Assembly: GCA_040752275.1 (NCBI GenBank)
Contig: JBFMFH010000092.1
Location: 1 to 64,000 of the forward strand
Direction of reading: 5' to 3'
Source: JBFMFH01 sp040752275
GTDB lineage: Bacteria > Acidobacteriota > Vicinamibacteria > Vicinamibacterales > JAKQTR01
DNA: 64,000 bases
In this document: piece by piece, positions 20,296 through 29,322 of the stretch
How positions within the stretch are numbered: position 1 is the first letter of the stretch
Layout of the letters: every line of letters begins with the position of its first letter
The notes under the pieces: generated by a model
What the model saw: the letters and a program-made list of their open reading frames with translations, nothing else
What the model was told of the DNA's origin: nothing
Databases searched by the model: none
Translations under genes and position numbers: made by a program

Positions 20296-20880
20296 CTACT
20301 TCGTGGCGGCCACGTATCGCACCTGCACTTCCCGCACGTACTGATCCGTGCTCACCAGCTTGCCGGGGCCCTGCGTCATCTCCAGCTCCGGCGACTGGTC
20401 GGGCCCGCCGACGGCGATGGTCCCACGGAACAGGACGTTGTGGTCCTCCAGCACGTGCATCTGGAACTTGAACTGGTACACACCCGGCGCGACGTTGAGC
20501 GTTGCGAGATCGAACACTTTCGCCTCAGAACCGACATTCGGCGTCGGGGCCGTGACGGCGTCCACTTCCGTCTTCGGTGCGGCATCCCAGCGAGCCTGCT
20601 TGACCCAATCGGGACACACATTCCCCATCTTGTATTCCGTCGCTGACAGCTCCTGACTGACGTACAGCGTCTTCACGAGCTTCCCGGCAGCATCCTCAAG
20701 CCATATCGCGGTGTGGTAGGTGGGGTCGATAATCGTCGGAGGCATGTACAAGAACGTCACCTGCAGGACGCCCGCGGACCGCGCCGGTGTCTGTAAGGGT
20801 CCCTGGGCGTCGACCGCGCACGCCAAGCCAGCAAGGGCCGTGGCGGCGTACACTCCCCAACGACGCGTCCTTCCTCCCAT
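20296..20880 (-). CDS. DUF2271-like periplasmic protein
   Basis: A 194-residue secreted protein: signal peptide (about 1-26), then a beta-rich domain with YHTAIWLEDAAGKLVKTLYVS and a late GVYQFKFQMHVLEDHN strand. This order (an AVWIED-like motif, then a DA.T segment, then a GTY.v.vE strand) resembles DUF2271. The ATG at 20880 has AGAGGA upstream; earlier in-frame codons would place charged residues before the signal and were rejected. DUF2271 proteins often neighbour ApbE, which is encoded 1.7 kb away. Assignment is by pattern only. Confidence 0.55.
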   Translation of the reverse strand: MGGRTRRWGVYAATALAGLACAVDAQGPLQTPARSAGVLQVTFLYMPPTIIDPTYHTAIWLEDAAGKLVKTLYVSQELSATEYKMGNVCPDWVKQARWDAAPKTEVDAVTAPTPNVGSEAKVFDLATLNVAPGVYQFKFQMHVLEDHNVLFRGTIAVGGPDQSPELEMTQGPGKLVSTDQYVREVQVRYVAATK

Positions 20881-20953
20881 GTTCCATCCTCTCTCGACGA
20901 TCAGGGGGCGAAGTCCCCTTCTGCTGCCCGCAGCTCGCACCTGACTCGCGTGT

Positions 20954-22288
20954 CTACACCTGGGGCTTGCAGTACGTCTCACGCGTGAAGGCAATCAGAA
21001 CGCACGCGATTGCCAGCCACCCGACCATCAGCAGCAAGGCCACCTGGTAGTCGGCCAGCCCGTAGACGCGGAGCCCATCGGCGGTCCGGCCAGACCAGCG
21101 GTGGTCGAGCACGGCACCGATGGCCGGCTGGAGCAGCGTGGGCCCGACCATGTTGCCGACGTTGACCGCTCCTGACACCGTTCCCAGGAACAGGACCGGC
21201 ACGGACTCCTTGGCGAACGCGAAACCGAGAATCACGGCGCCGCACGCGGCGCTCGACACACCGGCGAGCGCGACGAACAGCCACAGCGGCAGACCCGGGA
21301 CGTAGAACATCACTGCGAATCCAATGGTAGCCGCAACCGCCCCGGACAGGTAGATGGGCCGCCTGCGGCCGATCTTGTCCGACAGGTGTCCGCAGATGGG
21401 GCTGGCCACCGCCCAGCAGATGGTCATGACGGAACAGATGGCGGCCGCGGTCGTCGACGGAATGTCGAAGCGCGCCCGGAGGAACGGAGGGCCCCACAGC
21501 CCGGTGAAGCCAATCATCGTGCCCACGAAACCGCCTTGCGCCAGGAATATCAGCCACGTGTTCCGGTACGCGAAGACCTGTTTGAAGCCCTTCAGCAGGT
21601 GCCAGATGGAGAGGTGGTCCGTTCTCTGCAGCTCGCTCGGCGCATGGCTGGCGTAGCCTCGTTCCACCGGGTCGTTCCGCACCAGCGCCCACGCGAGCGC
21701 CGAGATGCACACCACGATCGCAGCCGACCCGATAGCCACCGGCCGCCAGCCGAACCGTTCGACCCCGAGGCGCAGCGGGACCTGCGCGAACAGGGCGCCG
21801 ATGTTGCCGATCATCAGCCCGAGGCCGGTCAGCATCGCGAATCGCGGCGACGGGAACCAGTGTGTCGCCAGCTTCAGCGTCACGATCCAGCCCACCGCCG
21901 TGGCCGCGCCCACGAGCCCGCGACCGGCCATGCCCAGCGCGACGTTGCTGGTCCACCCAAACACGAACGTGCCGGCCGCGGCGAGCACCGAGCCGAGGAT
22001 CAGCAGCCGGCGGGCTCCCCACGAGTCGACCAGCACCCCGGTGGGAATCTGCATCAGCACGTAGGCGTAGAAGTAGACGGCGGAGAACTGGCCCAACTGG
22101 CTGGCCGTGATGCTGAAGTCCCTCATCAACTCGCTCGTCATCACGGCAGGCGAGTTGCGCAGGTAGAACCCGGACAGGTAGAAGAATGCCGCTACGCCCC
22201 ACACCAGCCAAGCCAGCCAAGCTGGCGGGAGGCGTGAGGCGGCGGCGCCAGATTCCCCGCCGGCCCTCGATGCGGGAGCGAAGGTCAT
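20954..22288 (-). CDS. MFS transporter
   Basis: A 444-residue major facilitator with about twelve helices. Family signs are the loop-2 motif GVLVDSWGARRLL (about 88-100) and its repeat GHLSDKIGRRRPI in the second half. It starts three bases after the stop of the TPP-enzyme gene and has GGGAGA upstream, so it is co-translated with the aldehyde dehydrogenase/TPP pair. It therefore probably imports (or exports) the substrate of that pathway, an organic acid or sulfonate by analogy with MFS carriers in sulfoacetate operons. The substrate is inferred only. Confidence 0.85.
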   Translation of the reverse strand: MTFAPASRAGGESGAAASRLPPAWLAWLVWGVAAFFYLSGFYLRNSPAVMTSELMRDFSITASQLGQFSAVYFYAYVLMQIPTGVLVDSWGARRLLILGSVLAAAGTFVFGWTSNVALGMAGRGLVGAATAVGWIVTLKLATHWFPSPRFAMLTGLGLMIGNIGALFAQVPLRLGVERFGWRPVAIGSAAIVVCISALAWALVRNDPVERGYASHAPSELQRTDHLSIWHLLKGFKQVFAYRNTWLIFLAQGGFVGTMIGFTGLWGPPFLRARFDIPSTTAAAICSVMTICWAVASPICGHLSDKIGRRRPIYLSGAVAATIGFAVMFYVPGLPLWLFVALAGVSSAACGAVILGFAFAKESVPVLFLGTVSGAVNVGNMVGPTLLQPAIGAVLDHRWSGRTADGLRVYGLADYQVALLLMVGWLAIACVLIAFTRETYCKPQV

Positions 22289-22291
22289 CGG

Positions 22292-24070
22292 TCATTCTCC
22301 CCGGCGATAGATGTCGAGGATGTTCCAGTGTCCGGGCGTCGGCGTCGGCGCGTTGTTCATGGGCACCTGGATCAGCGTCGGCCGCCCGGACGCCAGTGCC
22401 TGCCTGAGCGCCGGGCCGAGTTCGTCGGCCGCCGTGATCATCACACCGTCGGCACCGCAGGCCCGGGCCATCGCGGCGTAGTCCACACGATACGGCTTGC
22501 CGTCGCATTCGAACGTGCACCCGAAGCTCCAGCCGTAGTTCTGAGCCTCGAGGCCGGCAATCGTGCCGAAGGCCATGTTGTCCATCACCACCCAGATCAC
22601 GGGCAGGTTGGCCTCGATGGCCGTCGCCACGACCGTCGGGTTCGCTGCGCAGAAGCCCCCGTCCCCGACGAGCGCGACGGCGACCCGGTCCGGCTGTGCC
22701 AGCTTCACCCCGAGTGCCGCCGCCGCACCGAAGCCCATCGTCGCCAGACCGCTTGGTGTGATGAAGGTGTAGGGAACGGAGAAGGCATACTGCTGGCCGA
22801 CGCCGTTCTTGTTCCAACCAACGTCCGTCACGATGAAGGCGTCCGGCGGCGCGGCCTTCCGGAGTTCGGCGAGGATACGTTCTGGACGCAGCGGGTACTG
22901 GCCTGAGGCGTAGTAGTGGGCGAAGTTGCCCAGGTACTTCTCCCGGGCGACGGCAATGTCGGCGCGCAGGGTCCCTCGATCACGATGCGGGCGTCCCCTG
23001 GCCGCTGCCGCGAGTGCGCGGAGGGCGGACTTTGCGTCGGCAACGACCCCCAGTTCGGTCTGGTAGTTCCGCCCGATCTCCGCGAGGTCGGTATCGATGT
23101 GGATCAGCCGGGTCGGGGGAATCGAAAAGGTGATGCCCTGGTACCACGAGCTCGAGTTGGCCTCCGCCAGGCGAGTGCCGACGGCGACGATGAGGTCCGC
23201 CGACCGGCACATCTCGTTGGCGATGGGGGTGCCCCAGAATCCCGTCATCCCCAGCAGGAGCGGGTGATCCGATGGGACGGCGCAGGTCCCCATGAGCGTG
23301 TGCGCAATGGGCACCTCGAGGGCTTCGGCCAGGGTGGCCAGCTCCTCGCCGGCGCGAGCACCGATGACGCCGCCGCCCGCGTACAGCACGGGCCGTTCGG
23401 CAGAGGCAAGGGCATCCGCGATCCGGGCAACGGCCGCCTCGTCCATGACCGGCTTGGCAACGGGAGCCGGCATCTTGGCGAACGCTTCGACGGGAAGGTC
23501 GGCGGAGAAGATGTCCATCGGCACATCCACGAGCACGGGGCCCGGCCGCCCGGTCTGCGCGAGATGAAACGCCCGTTCGATGATGCGCGGCAAGTCGCGG
23601 GGGTGGTCTACACGGTAGACGCGCTTGCAGAACGGCTCGAAGATCCGGAACTGGTCCGCGTCCTGGTGCAAATTGACTTCCTGGTGCGGGTGGCGCCCGT
23701 AGTAGTGCGACGGGATGTCGCCAGCAATCACAACCATCGGTATCGAATCCAGCGCCGCGTTCGCAACACCCGTCGCCGCATTCGTCAGCCCCGGTCCAAG
23801 ATGTGTCAGCACAACGCCGACCTTGCCCGACACGCGGGCGTAGCCGTCGGCGGCATGAGCCGCCACCTGTTCGTGGCGGGTCGTGATGAAGCGGATGCGG
23901 CTCTTCCCCAACGCGTCGAGGAACGCGATGATGGTGTGGCCACACAGCCCGAAGATCACCTCCACGCCGATGCGCTCGAGATACTCGGTCAGCAGATACG
24001 CCGCGATGCGCGTGCCCGGCTCGGGATTGACCTTCGGGAGGATGAATTCGGTCTGGGTCAGTGTGGCCAT
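22292..24070 (-). CDS. Thiamine-diphosphate enzyme of the acetolactate-synthase/decarboxylase family
   Basis: A 592-residue ThDP enzyme with the usual three domains. The catalytic Glu is E67 in TTRHEQVAAHAADGYAR, the central domain lies around 210-340, and the C-terminal ThDP motif is VGDGGFCAANP...VVMDN (about 450-485). Candidates include 2-oxoacid decarboxylase, acetolactate-synthase-like enzyme and sulfoacetaldehyde acetyltransferase. The adjacent CoA-acylating aldehyde dehydrogenase favours a 2-oxoacid to aldehyde to acyl-CoA sequence, or a sulfoacetaldehyde route. It begins 22 bp after the dehydrogenase. Specificity cannot be read from motifs alone. Confidence 0.82.
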   Translation of the reverse strand: MATLTQTEFILPKVNPEPGTRIAAYLLTEYLERIGVEVIFGLCGHTIIAFLDALGKSRIRFITTRHEQVAAHAADGYARVSGKVGVVLTHLGPGLTNAATGVANAALDSIPMVVIAGDIPSHYYGRHPHQEVNLHQDADQFRIFEPFCKRVYRVDHPRDLPRIIERAFHLAQTGRPGPVLVDVPMDIFSADLPVEAFAKMPAPVAKPVMDEAAVARIADALASAERPVLYAGGGVIGARAGEELATLAEALEVPIAHTLMGTCAVPSDHPLLLGMTGFWGTPIANEMCRSADLIVAVGTRLAEANSSSWYQGITFSIPPTRLIHIDTDLAEIGRNYQTELGVVADAKSALRALAAAARGRPHRDRGTLRADIAVAREKYLGNFAHYYASGQYPLRPERILAELRKAAPPDAFIVTDVGWNKNGVGQQYAFSVPYTFITPSGLATMGFGAAAALGVKLAQPDRVAVALVGDGGFCAANPTVVATAIEANLPVIWVVMDNMAFGTIAGLEAQNYGWSFGCTFECDGKPYRVDYAAMARACGADGVMITAADELGPALRQALASGRPTLIQVPMNNAPTPTPGHWNILDIYRRGE

Positions 24071-24092
24071 GATGCAAACCCGTCCTGTCAGG

Positions 24093-25496
24093 CTAGAACT
24101 GTGGACTGTTGTGGAACTCCCCGAAGAGTTCCTCTTCCGACGGCTTGTCCTCGGGCAGTGGGCGGCTGACCCATGTCACGTTCATGTAGTGCTTGAGCGA
24201 GATGTTCTCGTTCGTGATGTTGCCGCCCCAGATTCCGCAGCCCATGCTCGATGTCATGGGCATGCCATTCGTGAATGTCCCGGCATTTGACCGAGACTGT
24301 ACCTGTCGCACCATGATGCGGCTGACAGGCGCGACCAGCGCAAGCCGATGGATGTGCTCGTCGTCGAATGAGTAGATCCCGCAGGAATGCCCCTTGCCCC
24401 CGACCTCGAAGATGCGCCGAACCATGTCGAGCGCCATGTCGAAGCCGTGGTACTTGAAGACCGCCATCACGGTCCCGAGCTTCTCGGAAGAGAATGGGTG
24501 TCCCTGACCGATGTTGTGCTCCTCGACGATCAGGAACGTCTTCTCGGGCGGGATGGAGAACCCGGCACGGCCTGCAACTACCTGAGCCGACCGCGCAATG
24601 GTTTCGGGCGTGCGCTGTCCGCCGGCATCCCAGTACGCCGCCTGCAGCAACTCGCGCTCCTGGTTGTTGACGAGGTACCCACCGTTGCGCTGGAGCTCTG
24701 CCAGAAGAGCGTCGTAGACCGAGGCATCGACCAGGAGGTTGCCATCGGCCGAACAGCCAGATCCGTAGTCGTTCGTCTTGCTGATGCTGCTGTTCCGTGC
24801 AGCCTCGGCGACGTCTGCCGTCTCGTCGATGACCATCGTGGCATTGCCGGCACCAACGCCATAGGCGGGCTTCCCGGAGCTGTACGCGGCCTTGACCATC
24901 GCAGGCCCGCCCGTCGCGATGGTCAGGTCACAGATCGACATCAACTCGTTGGCCAGCGGGATGCTCGGCCGCTCGACGCACTGGAGCAGATCGACGGGCG
25001 TCCCGAGGGCGGCTAGCGCGCTGCGCATCAGTCTGACGACTTCGTTCGTCGTCTTCTTGCTGGCCGGATGGGGAGAGAAGATCACGGCATCCTTGCACTT
25101 GACCGCGTAGATGGCGATACCGGCGGGCGTTACATACGGGCTGGTCACGGGAATCAGCGACGCGATGACTCCCGCCGGCTTGCCGTACTTGACAAGGCCT
25201 CTCTCGGGAAGCTCCTCGATGACGCCGATGCTCTTCTGGCGAAGGGCGTCGCGAAGGATGCCGAGGACCTTCGACCGGCGACTGGGCTCGCGGCTGCCCA
25301 TTCCCGATTCGTCGACACTCATGTTGGCGAGCCGGACTGAGGTCGGCATGTTGGCGCTGGCCCAGGCGATCGCCCGGCAGAGTCTGTCTGCGGCTGCCTG
25401 GTCGTAGCCGTCGATCGCCTCCATCGCCTTCCGCGCCCGTGTCAGAAGGTCGCGGGCAAGCTGTGACTCTTCCGCGGTGATCGTGCGTATCGCCAT
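24093..25496 (-). CDS. CoA-acylating aldehyde dehydrogenase (SauS/AdhE-N-like)
   Basis: A 467-residue aldehyde dehydrogenase of the acylating branch, which makes acyl-CoA from an aldehyde, NAD(P)+ and CoA. The catalytic Cys is C248 in NDYGSGCSADGNLLVD, and the N-terminal nucleotide-binding fold is typical (VIASLIPVTSPYVTPAG at 110-126). The C-terminal MGCGIWGGNITNENISLKHYMN region resembles sulfoacetaldehyde dehydrogenases (SauS) more than ethanolamine or ethanol types, but that distinction is by memory of motifs. The ATG at 25496 is used; a GTG eight codons upstream is possible. It is first in the leftward operon with the TPP enzyme and MFS carrier. Confidence 0.78.
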   Translation of the reverse strand: MAIRTITAEESQLARDLLTRARKAMEAIDGYDQAAADRLCRAIAWASANMPTSVRLANMSVDESGMGSREPSRRSKVLGILRDALRQKSIGVIEELPERGLVKYGKPAGVIASLIPVTSPYVTPAGIAIYAVKCKDAVIFSPHPASKKTTNEVVRLMRSALAALGTPVDLLQCVERPSIPLANELMSICDLTIATGGPAMVKAAYSSGKPAYGVGAGNATMVIDETADVAEAARNSSISKTNDYGSGCSADGNLLVDASVYDALLAELQRNGGYLVNNQERELLQAAYWDAGGQRTPETIARSAQVVAGRAGFSIPPEKTFLIVEEHNIGQGHPFSSEKLGTVMAVFKYHGFDMALDMVRRIFEVGGKGHSCGIYSFDDEHIHRLALVAPVSRIMVRQVQSRSNAGTFTNGMPMTSSMGCGIWGGNITNENISLKHYMNVTWVSRPLPEDKPSEEELFGEFHNSPQF

Positions 25497-25613
25497 GATG
25501 CCAACTCGTCGGGACCCCACTCCCCCCAGCGCCGCCTCGGGGAGCGTCCCCGTCGGACGGCCGTCCAGTGCACCGGGCCGATTATCACCGCGGATCGCAC
25601 CGGGAGGCGCCCT

Positions 25614-25635
25614 GTTACCGTACCACCACGGTTAC
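25614..25635. promoter_or_regulatory. 22-bp dyad, site A
   Basis: GTTACCGT, 6-nt spacer, ACGGTTAC: arms match at 7 of 8 positions. It is centred about 326 bp before the TonB receptor start. It shares its design with sites at 25779, 35253 and 38923. Confidence 0.65.
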
Positions 25636-25778
25636 GTTGTTGTGGCCTCAACGGGACAGGTGGTAACCGGGTGCCGCGGTTCACCCCCCGAACCACGGGC
25701 GCATTGTGTTCCAGACCCACCAGACCGACGCCCCTCGGCGCGCACCGGCGACACTCCACGCCGGCCAGCCGGACCGGT

Positions 25779-25800
25779 GTAACGGTAGCCGCACCGTATC
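25779..25800. promoter_or_regulatory. 22-bp dyad, site B
   Basis: GTAACGGT, 6-nt spacer AGCCGC, ACCGTATC. It is 161 bp before the TonB receptor start and identical to site C (35253-35274) at 21 of 22 positions, including the spacer, although the genes downstream are unrelated. Confidence 0.68.
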
Positions 25801-25950
25801 ATCGGGACGATCCTCACGCCCGTGGGGCTACCATACCCGCGCGGTGGCTCTTTCTTGCTGTGCCTTCGGGCCAGACCCCAGGGGCCGTGTGGCGGTCCGC
25901 ATCCACGGTGACTGGCCCGCTTGTCCTCGGTTCCGCGGAGGTGCCCAACT

Positions 25951-28900
25951 ATGAAGCTGTTGCGAATCACTTCATGCGCCGTCCTTCTCTGGCTGCTGGC
26001 CACCGGAACGGGCTCGGCGCAGGCCGTTGGAGGGTCCCAGGTGTCCGGTGTCGTCCGCGACTCGAGCGGCGGCGTGCTGCCTGGCGCCGAGGTCACCATC
26101 ACGAAGACGGATACGGGAACGGTCCGAACGGTGTTCACGAACGCCGACGGGTCGTACACGCTCCCCAATCTGCCCGTCGGCCCCTACCAGCTGAAGGTGG
26201 TGCTCCAGGGGTTCAACACCTACGTGCGGGACGGCATCGTCCTGCAGGTGAGTTCGAATCCCACCATCGACGTCACGCTGAGCGTCGGAGCCCTCGACGA
26301 AACCGTGAACGTCGTTGCCAACGCGTCGATGGTCGAAACCAGGAGCACGGCGGTCGGCCAGCTCATCAATAACGAGCAGGTCATCGAGATGCCGCTCAAC
26401 GGCCGGCAGGCCACCGAGCTCATCTTCCTGTCTGGCCTTGCCACGCCGGCTCCGAGTGGCGACCTCAATACGAACAAGAACTACCCGACCGTCACGATCT
26501 CGGTGGCTGGCGGACAGGCCAACGGCATGACCTACATCATGGACGGGGGCACGTACAATGACCCGTTCAACAATTTGAACCTCCCGACGCCGAACCCGGA
26601 TGCGTTGCAGGAGTTCAAGGTCGAATCGAGTGCCCTCCCCGCGCGTTACGGCCACCACGCCGCGTCAGCGGTGAATATCGTCACGAAGTCTGGGTCGAAC
26701 ACCATCCGAGGGAACGCGTTCGAGTTCCTGCGGGACTATCACTTCAACTCCCGCAACGCCTTCGCTCTCGAACGCGACAGCCTGAAGCGGCATCAGTTCG
26801 GCGGCACCGTGGGTGGGCCCATCACGCGAGACAAGATCTTCTTCTTCGGCTCGTACCAGGGGACCATCGAGAAGACGGCCCCCACCGAGCGGATTGTCTT
26901 CGTTCCCAGCCAGGCCATGCTGAACGGCGACTTCACGACCTTCGCGTCGGCCGCGTGCCAGAGCCGTGGCAACGTCACGCTCAGGGCACCCTTCGTCGGC
27001 AACCGGGTCGACCCGGCCCTGTTCAACCAGTCGGCCGTGAGCATCCTGAAGAAGGTGCCGGTCGCCACCGATCCGTGCGGGAGGTATCAGTACGGCGTGC
27101 CCGACGACAGCACCGATCAGCAGGTGCTCGGCAAGATCGACTATACGATCAGCCAGAGCCAGACACTGACGGGACGCTACATGTACGCGAGGTACCACAA
27201 CCCCGTCGATGCGGACGGCTCGAACATCCTCGAGATCACACGGACCGGCCGGAAGAACCAGGTGCACGGCGTGGTCGTCGGTCACAACTGGATCCTCTCC
27301 ACCAACGCCGTCAACTCCCTGCACGTCACCTACAACCAGACGATCAACGACCGCACGCTCCCGTCGTACTTCGCGCCGAAGGACGTCGGGATCGCGGTGG
27401 ACGGTCCTATCCCAGGGTTCATGGGCCTCAGCATCTCCGGCGCGTTCAGCGTCGGGGCCGGCGGCACCAATCCCGGGTACTTCCACTCGAAGACCTTCGC
27501 CGTCGCCGACGACTTCGACTGGATCAAGGGCAAGCACCAGCTTTCGTTCGGCCTCAGCCTCATCAAGACGAAGATCGACACGTCGAACAACCGGCCGACC
27601 AACGGGGCGTTCTCCTTCAATGGCTCCAATACCGGGCTGGCCCTCGCCGACTTCCTCCTGGGCCGGATGAGCAGCTTCATGCAGGGCAACGCGGTCATCG
27701 ACTACTGGCGCCATCTCTACTTCGGGGCGTACGTGCAGGATGACTGGAAACCCACCTCCAACCTCACGTTCAACTACGGCGTGCGGTGGGAGCCGTTCAT
27801 GCCGGTCGAGAACACCTTCGGATTCGCCAACGCGTTCTCGCGGGAGTGGTTCGACGCCAACCGGCACAGCGCGGTCTATCCCCAGGCCCCGGCCGGCCTG
27901 ATGTTTCCCGGCGACGAGGGATACCCTGACAACACCGGCTTCTACAGGCCCAGGTGGGGGCAGGTGGCGCCGCGTTTGGGCGTGATCTGGAGCCCGCTCA
28001 CCGACAACTCGATGAGCGTGCGGGCCGCCTACGGCATCTTCTACGACACACCGCACCTCTTCTTCGGCACGCGTTACTCCAACAGCCCGCCGTGGGGCGC
28101 CCAGATCTCCCTGACGAACCCGGCCGGCGGTCTGTCCAACCCCTGGTCGACCTACCCGGGTGGGAACCCGTTCCCCGCACTGCGCACCGAGTGGGCGAGC
28201 TCGGTCTTTCCGTTTTACGGGGTGTACGTCTCCGCACCGCTGGATCTGCAGAACACCCGGCTCCAGCAGTGGAACGCCAGCGTGCAGAAGGGGTTCGGTG
28301 ACCTCCTGTTCGCGGCCAGCTACTTGGGCAACAAGGGCACCCACGCCTGGCGGGCCAACGAGCAGAACCCAGCCATCTACCGCGCGGGCGCTACGACCGG
28401 CAACACCAACCAGCGGCGTGTCCTCTACCAGGCCAATCAGGCACAGGGCCAGTACTACTCGACCATCGGCACCATCGATGACACGGGGCGTTCCGAGTAC
28501 CATGGCCTGCTGCTGTCCGCGCAGAAGCGCATGTCGAACAACTGGAGCATCCTCTCCAATTACACGCTGTCCAAGTGCATGTCCGACCCGGTGACCACGG
28601 AGATTACCGGCGCAACGACCATGAATCCCTGGGACCCAGACCTCGACTACTCGTATTGTTCGTCGGATCGGCGTCACGTGTGGAACCTGTCGCTGGTGGC
28701 CAGGGTGCCGACCTACACGAACGGCCTGCTCGGCGCGCTCATCAGCGACTGGCAGATCGCGCCGATCATCCGCGTGCAGTCCGGCAACCGGTCTTCGGTG
28801 ACGACGGGCACCGACGTGGCACTCACCGGCACCGGCAACCAGCGGGCGGTTCAGGTCCTCGACGATCCGTACGGCGACGGAACGGCGCAGAACTACCTGA

Positions 28901-29178
28901 ATCCGGCGGCGTTCGACCGGCCGACCACGGGTACGTACAGCACCGACAAGCCCTACCTGATCGTGAATCCGGGACGCTTCCAGAACGACATCGCGATCTC
29001 CCGGACGTTCCGGTTCGGGGGCGCCCGGGTGCTCCAGTTCCGCTGGGAGATCTTCAACCTGCTCAACCGCGTGAACCTGAACGGCCCGTCCACGGCGCTC
29101 AACAGCTCGACCTTTGGGCAGATCACGGGCGCCGGCGACCCGCGGATCATGCAGCTCGGTTTCAAGTTCACGTTCTAG
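25951..29178 (+). CDS. Oar-like TonB-dependent receptor with carboxypeptidase regulatory domain
   Basis: A 1075-residue outer-membrane receptor. After a signal peptide (about 1-23) comes an Ig-like carboxypeptidase-D regulatory domain (about 28-110: VSGVVRDSSGGVLPGAEVTITKT), then a TonB plug (about 115-235) and a large beta barrel. The chain ends LGFKFTF with the terminal Phe expected of barrel proteins. CGGAGGTG precedes the ATG at 25951. Such receptors import or bind polymers, peptides or siderophores; the cargo here is unknown. It begins a rightward run with two ThuA-like proteins and a second receptor, and it has two upstream dyads, so regulated expression is likely. Confidence 0.9.
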   Translation: MKLLRITSCAVLLWLLATGTGSAQAVGGSQVSGVVRDSSGGVLPGAEVTITKTDTGTVRTVFTNADGSYTLPNLPVGPYQLKVVLQGFNTYVRDGIVLQVSSNPTIDVTLSVGALDETVNVVANASMVETRSTAVGQLINNEQVIEMPLNGRQATELIFLSGLATPAPSGDLNTNKNYPTVTISVAGGQANGMTYIMDGGTYNDPFNNLNLPTPNPDALQEFKVESSALPARYGHHAASAVNIVTKSGSNTIRGNAFEFLRDYHFNSRNAFALERDSLKRHQFGGTVGGPITRDKIFFFGSYQGTIEKTAPTERIVFVPSQAMLNGDFTTFASAACQSRGNVTLRAPFVGNRVDPALFNQSAVSILKKVPVATDPCGRYQYGVPDDSTDQQVLGKIDYTISQSQTLTGRYMYARYHNPVDADGSNILEITRTGRKNQVHGVVVGHNWILSTNAVNSLHVTYNQTINDRTLPSYFAPKDVGIAVDGPIPGFMGLSISGAFSVGAGGTNPGYFHSKTFAVADDFDWIKGKHQLSFGLSLIKTKIDTSNNRPTNGAFSFNGSNTGLALADFLLGRMSSFMQGNAVIDYWRHLYFGAYVQDDWKPTSNLTFNYGVRWEPFMPVENTFGFANAFSREWFDANRHSAVYPQAPAGLMFPGDEGYPDNTGFYRPRWGQVAPRLGVIWSPLTDNSMSVRAAYGIFYDTPHLFFGTRYSNSPPWGAQISLTNPAGGLSNPWSTYPGGNPFPALRTEWASSVFPFYGVYVSAPLDLQNTRLQQWNASVQKGFGDLLFAASYLGNKGTHAWRANEQNPAIYRAGATTGNTNQRRVLYQANQAQGQYYSTIGTIDDTGRSEYHGLLLSAQKRMSNNWSILSNYTLSKCMSDPVTTEITGATTMNPWDPDLDYSYCSSDRRHVWNLSLVARVPTYTNGLLGALISDWQIAPIIRVQSGNRSSVTTGTDVALTGTGNQRAVQVLDDPYGDGTAQNYLNPAAFDRPTTGTYSTDKPYLIVNPGRFQNDIAISRTFRFGGARVLQFRWEIFNLLNRVNLNGPSTALNSSTFGQITGAGDPRIMQLGFKFTF

Positions 29179-29230
29179 CGAGGCTGCGCCTCAGACCACC
29201 GAGGCATGTGGTGGCTGCGGGGCCTCGGAA
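29175..29230. repeat. CTAGCGAGGC dispersed repeat, copy 2
   Basis: The sequence begins with CTAGCGAGGCT and matches the reverse complement of 8842-8786 at about 33 of the first 36 bases, then diverges through a similar GGC-rich arm. The CTAG contributes the TAG stop of the TonB receptor (29176-29178), as copy 1 does for the DUF190 gene. Confidence 0.72.
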
Positions 29231-29322
29231 GCGCAACCTGCTATGCTTCAGGAATGGGCCCCGGAGCCTGGCCAAGCCGCCAGGCTCCGGGGTCACCGGT
29301 TTCAGGGAGGCTCGACGCCATC

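Larger units (their letters stand above)
25497..25950. other. 454-bp divergent intergenic region
   Basis: This region separates the leftward aldehyde dehydrogenase operon from the rightward TonB receptor. It holds two copies of the 22-bp dyad (25614-25635 and 25779-25800), and possibly a degenerate third near 25662-25683 (AACCG, 7-nt gap, CGGTT). The ribosome site CGGAGGTG lies at 25936. Short open frames inside it lack family signals and ribosome sites. No convincing sigma-70 boxes were found. Confidence 0.6.

Noticed and set aside
25706..25954. Short open frames in the TonB receptor leader
   Set aside because: No ribosome site, family similarity or start consistent with expression; the area holds the dyads instead.
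26665..28677. 670-codon minus-strand frame opposite the TonB receptor
   Set aside because: An antisense shadow of GC-rich third-position bias; no motif or ribosome site, and the plus frame is a complete receptor.
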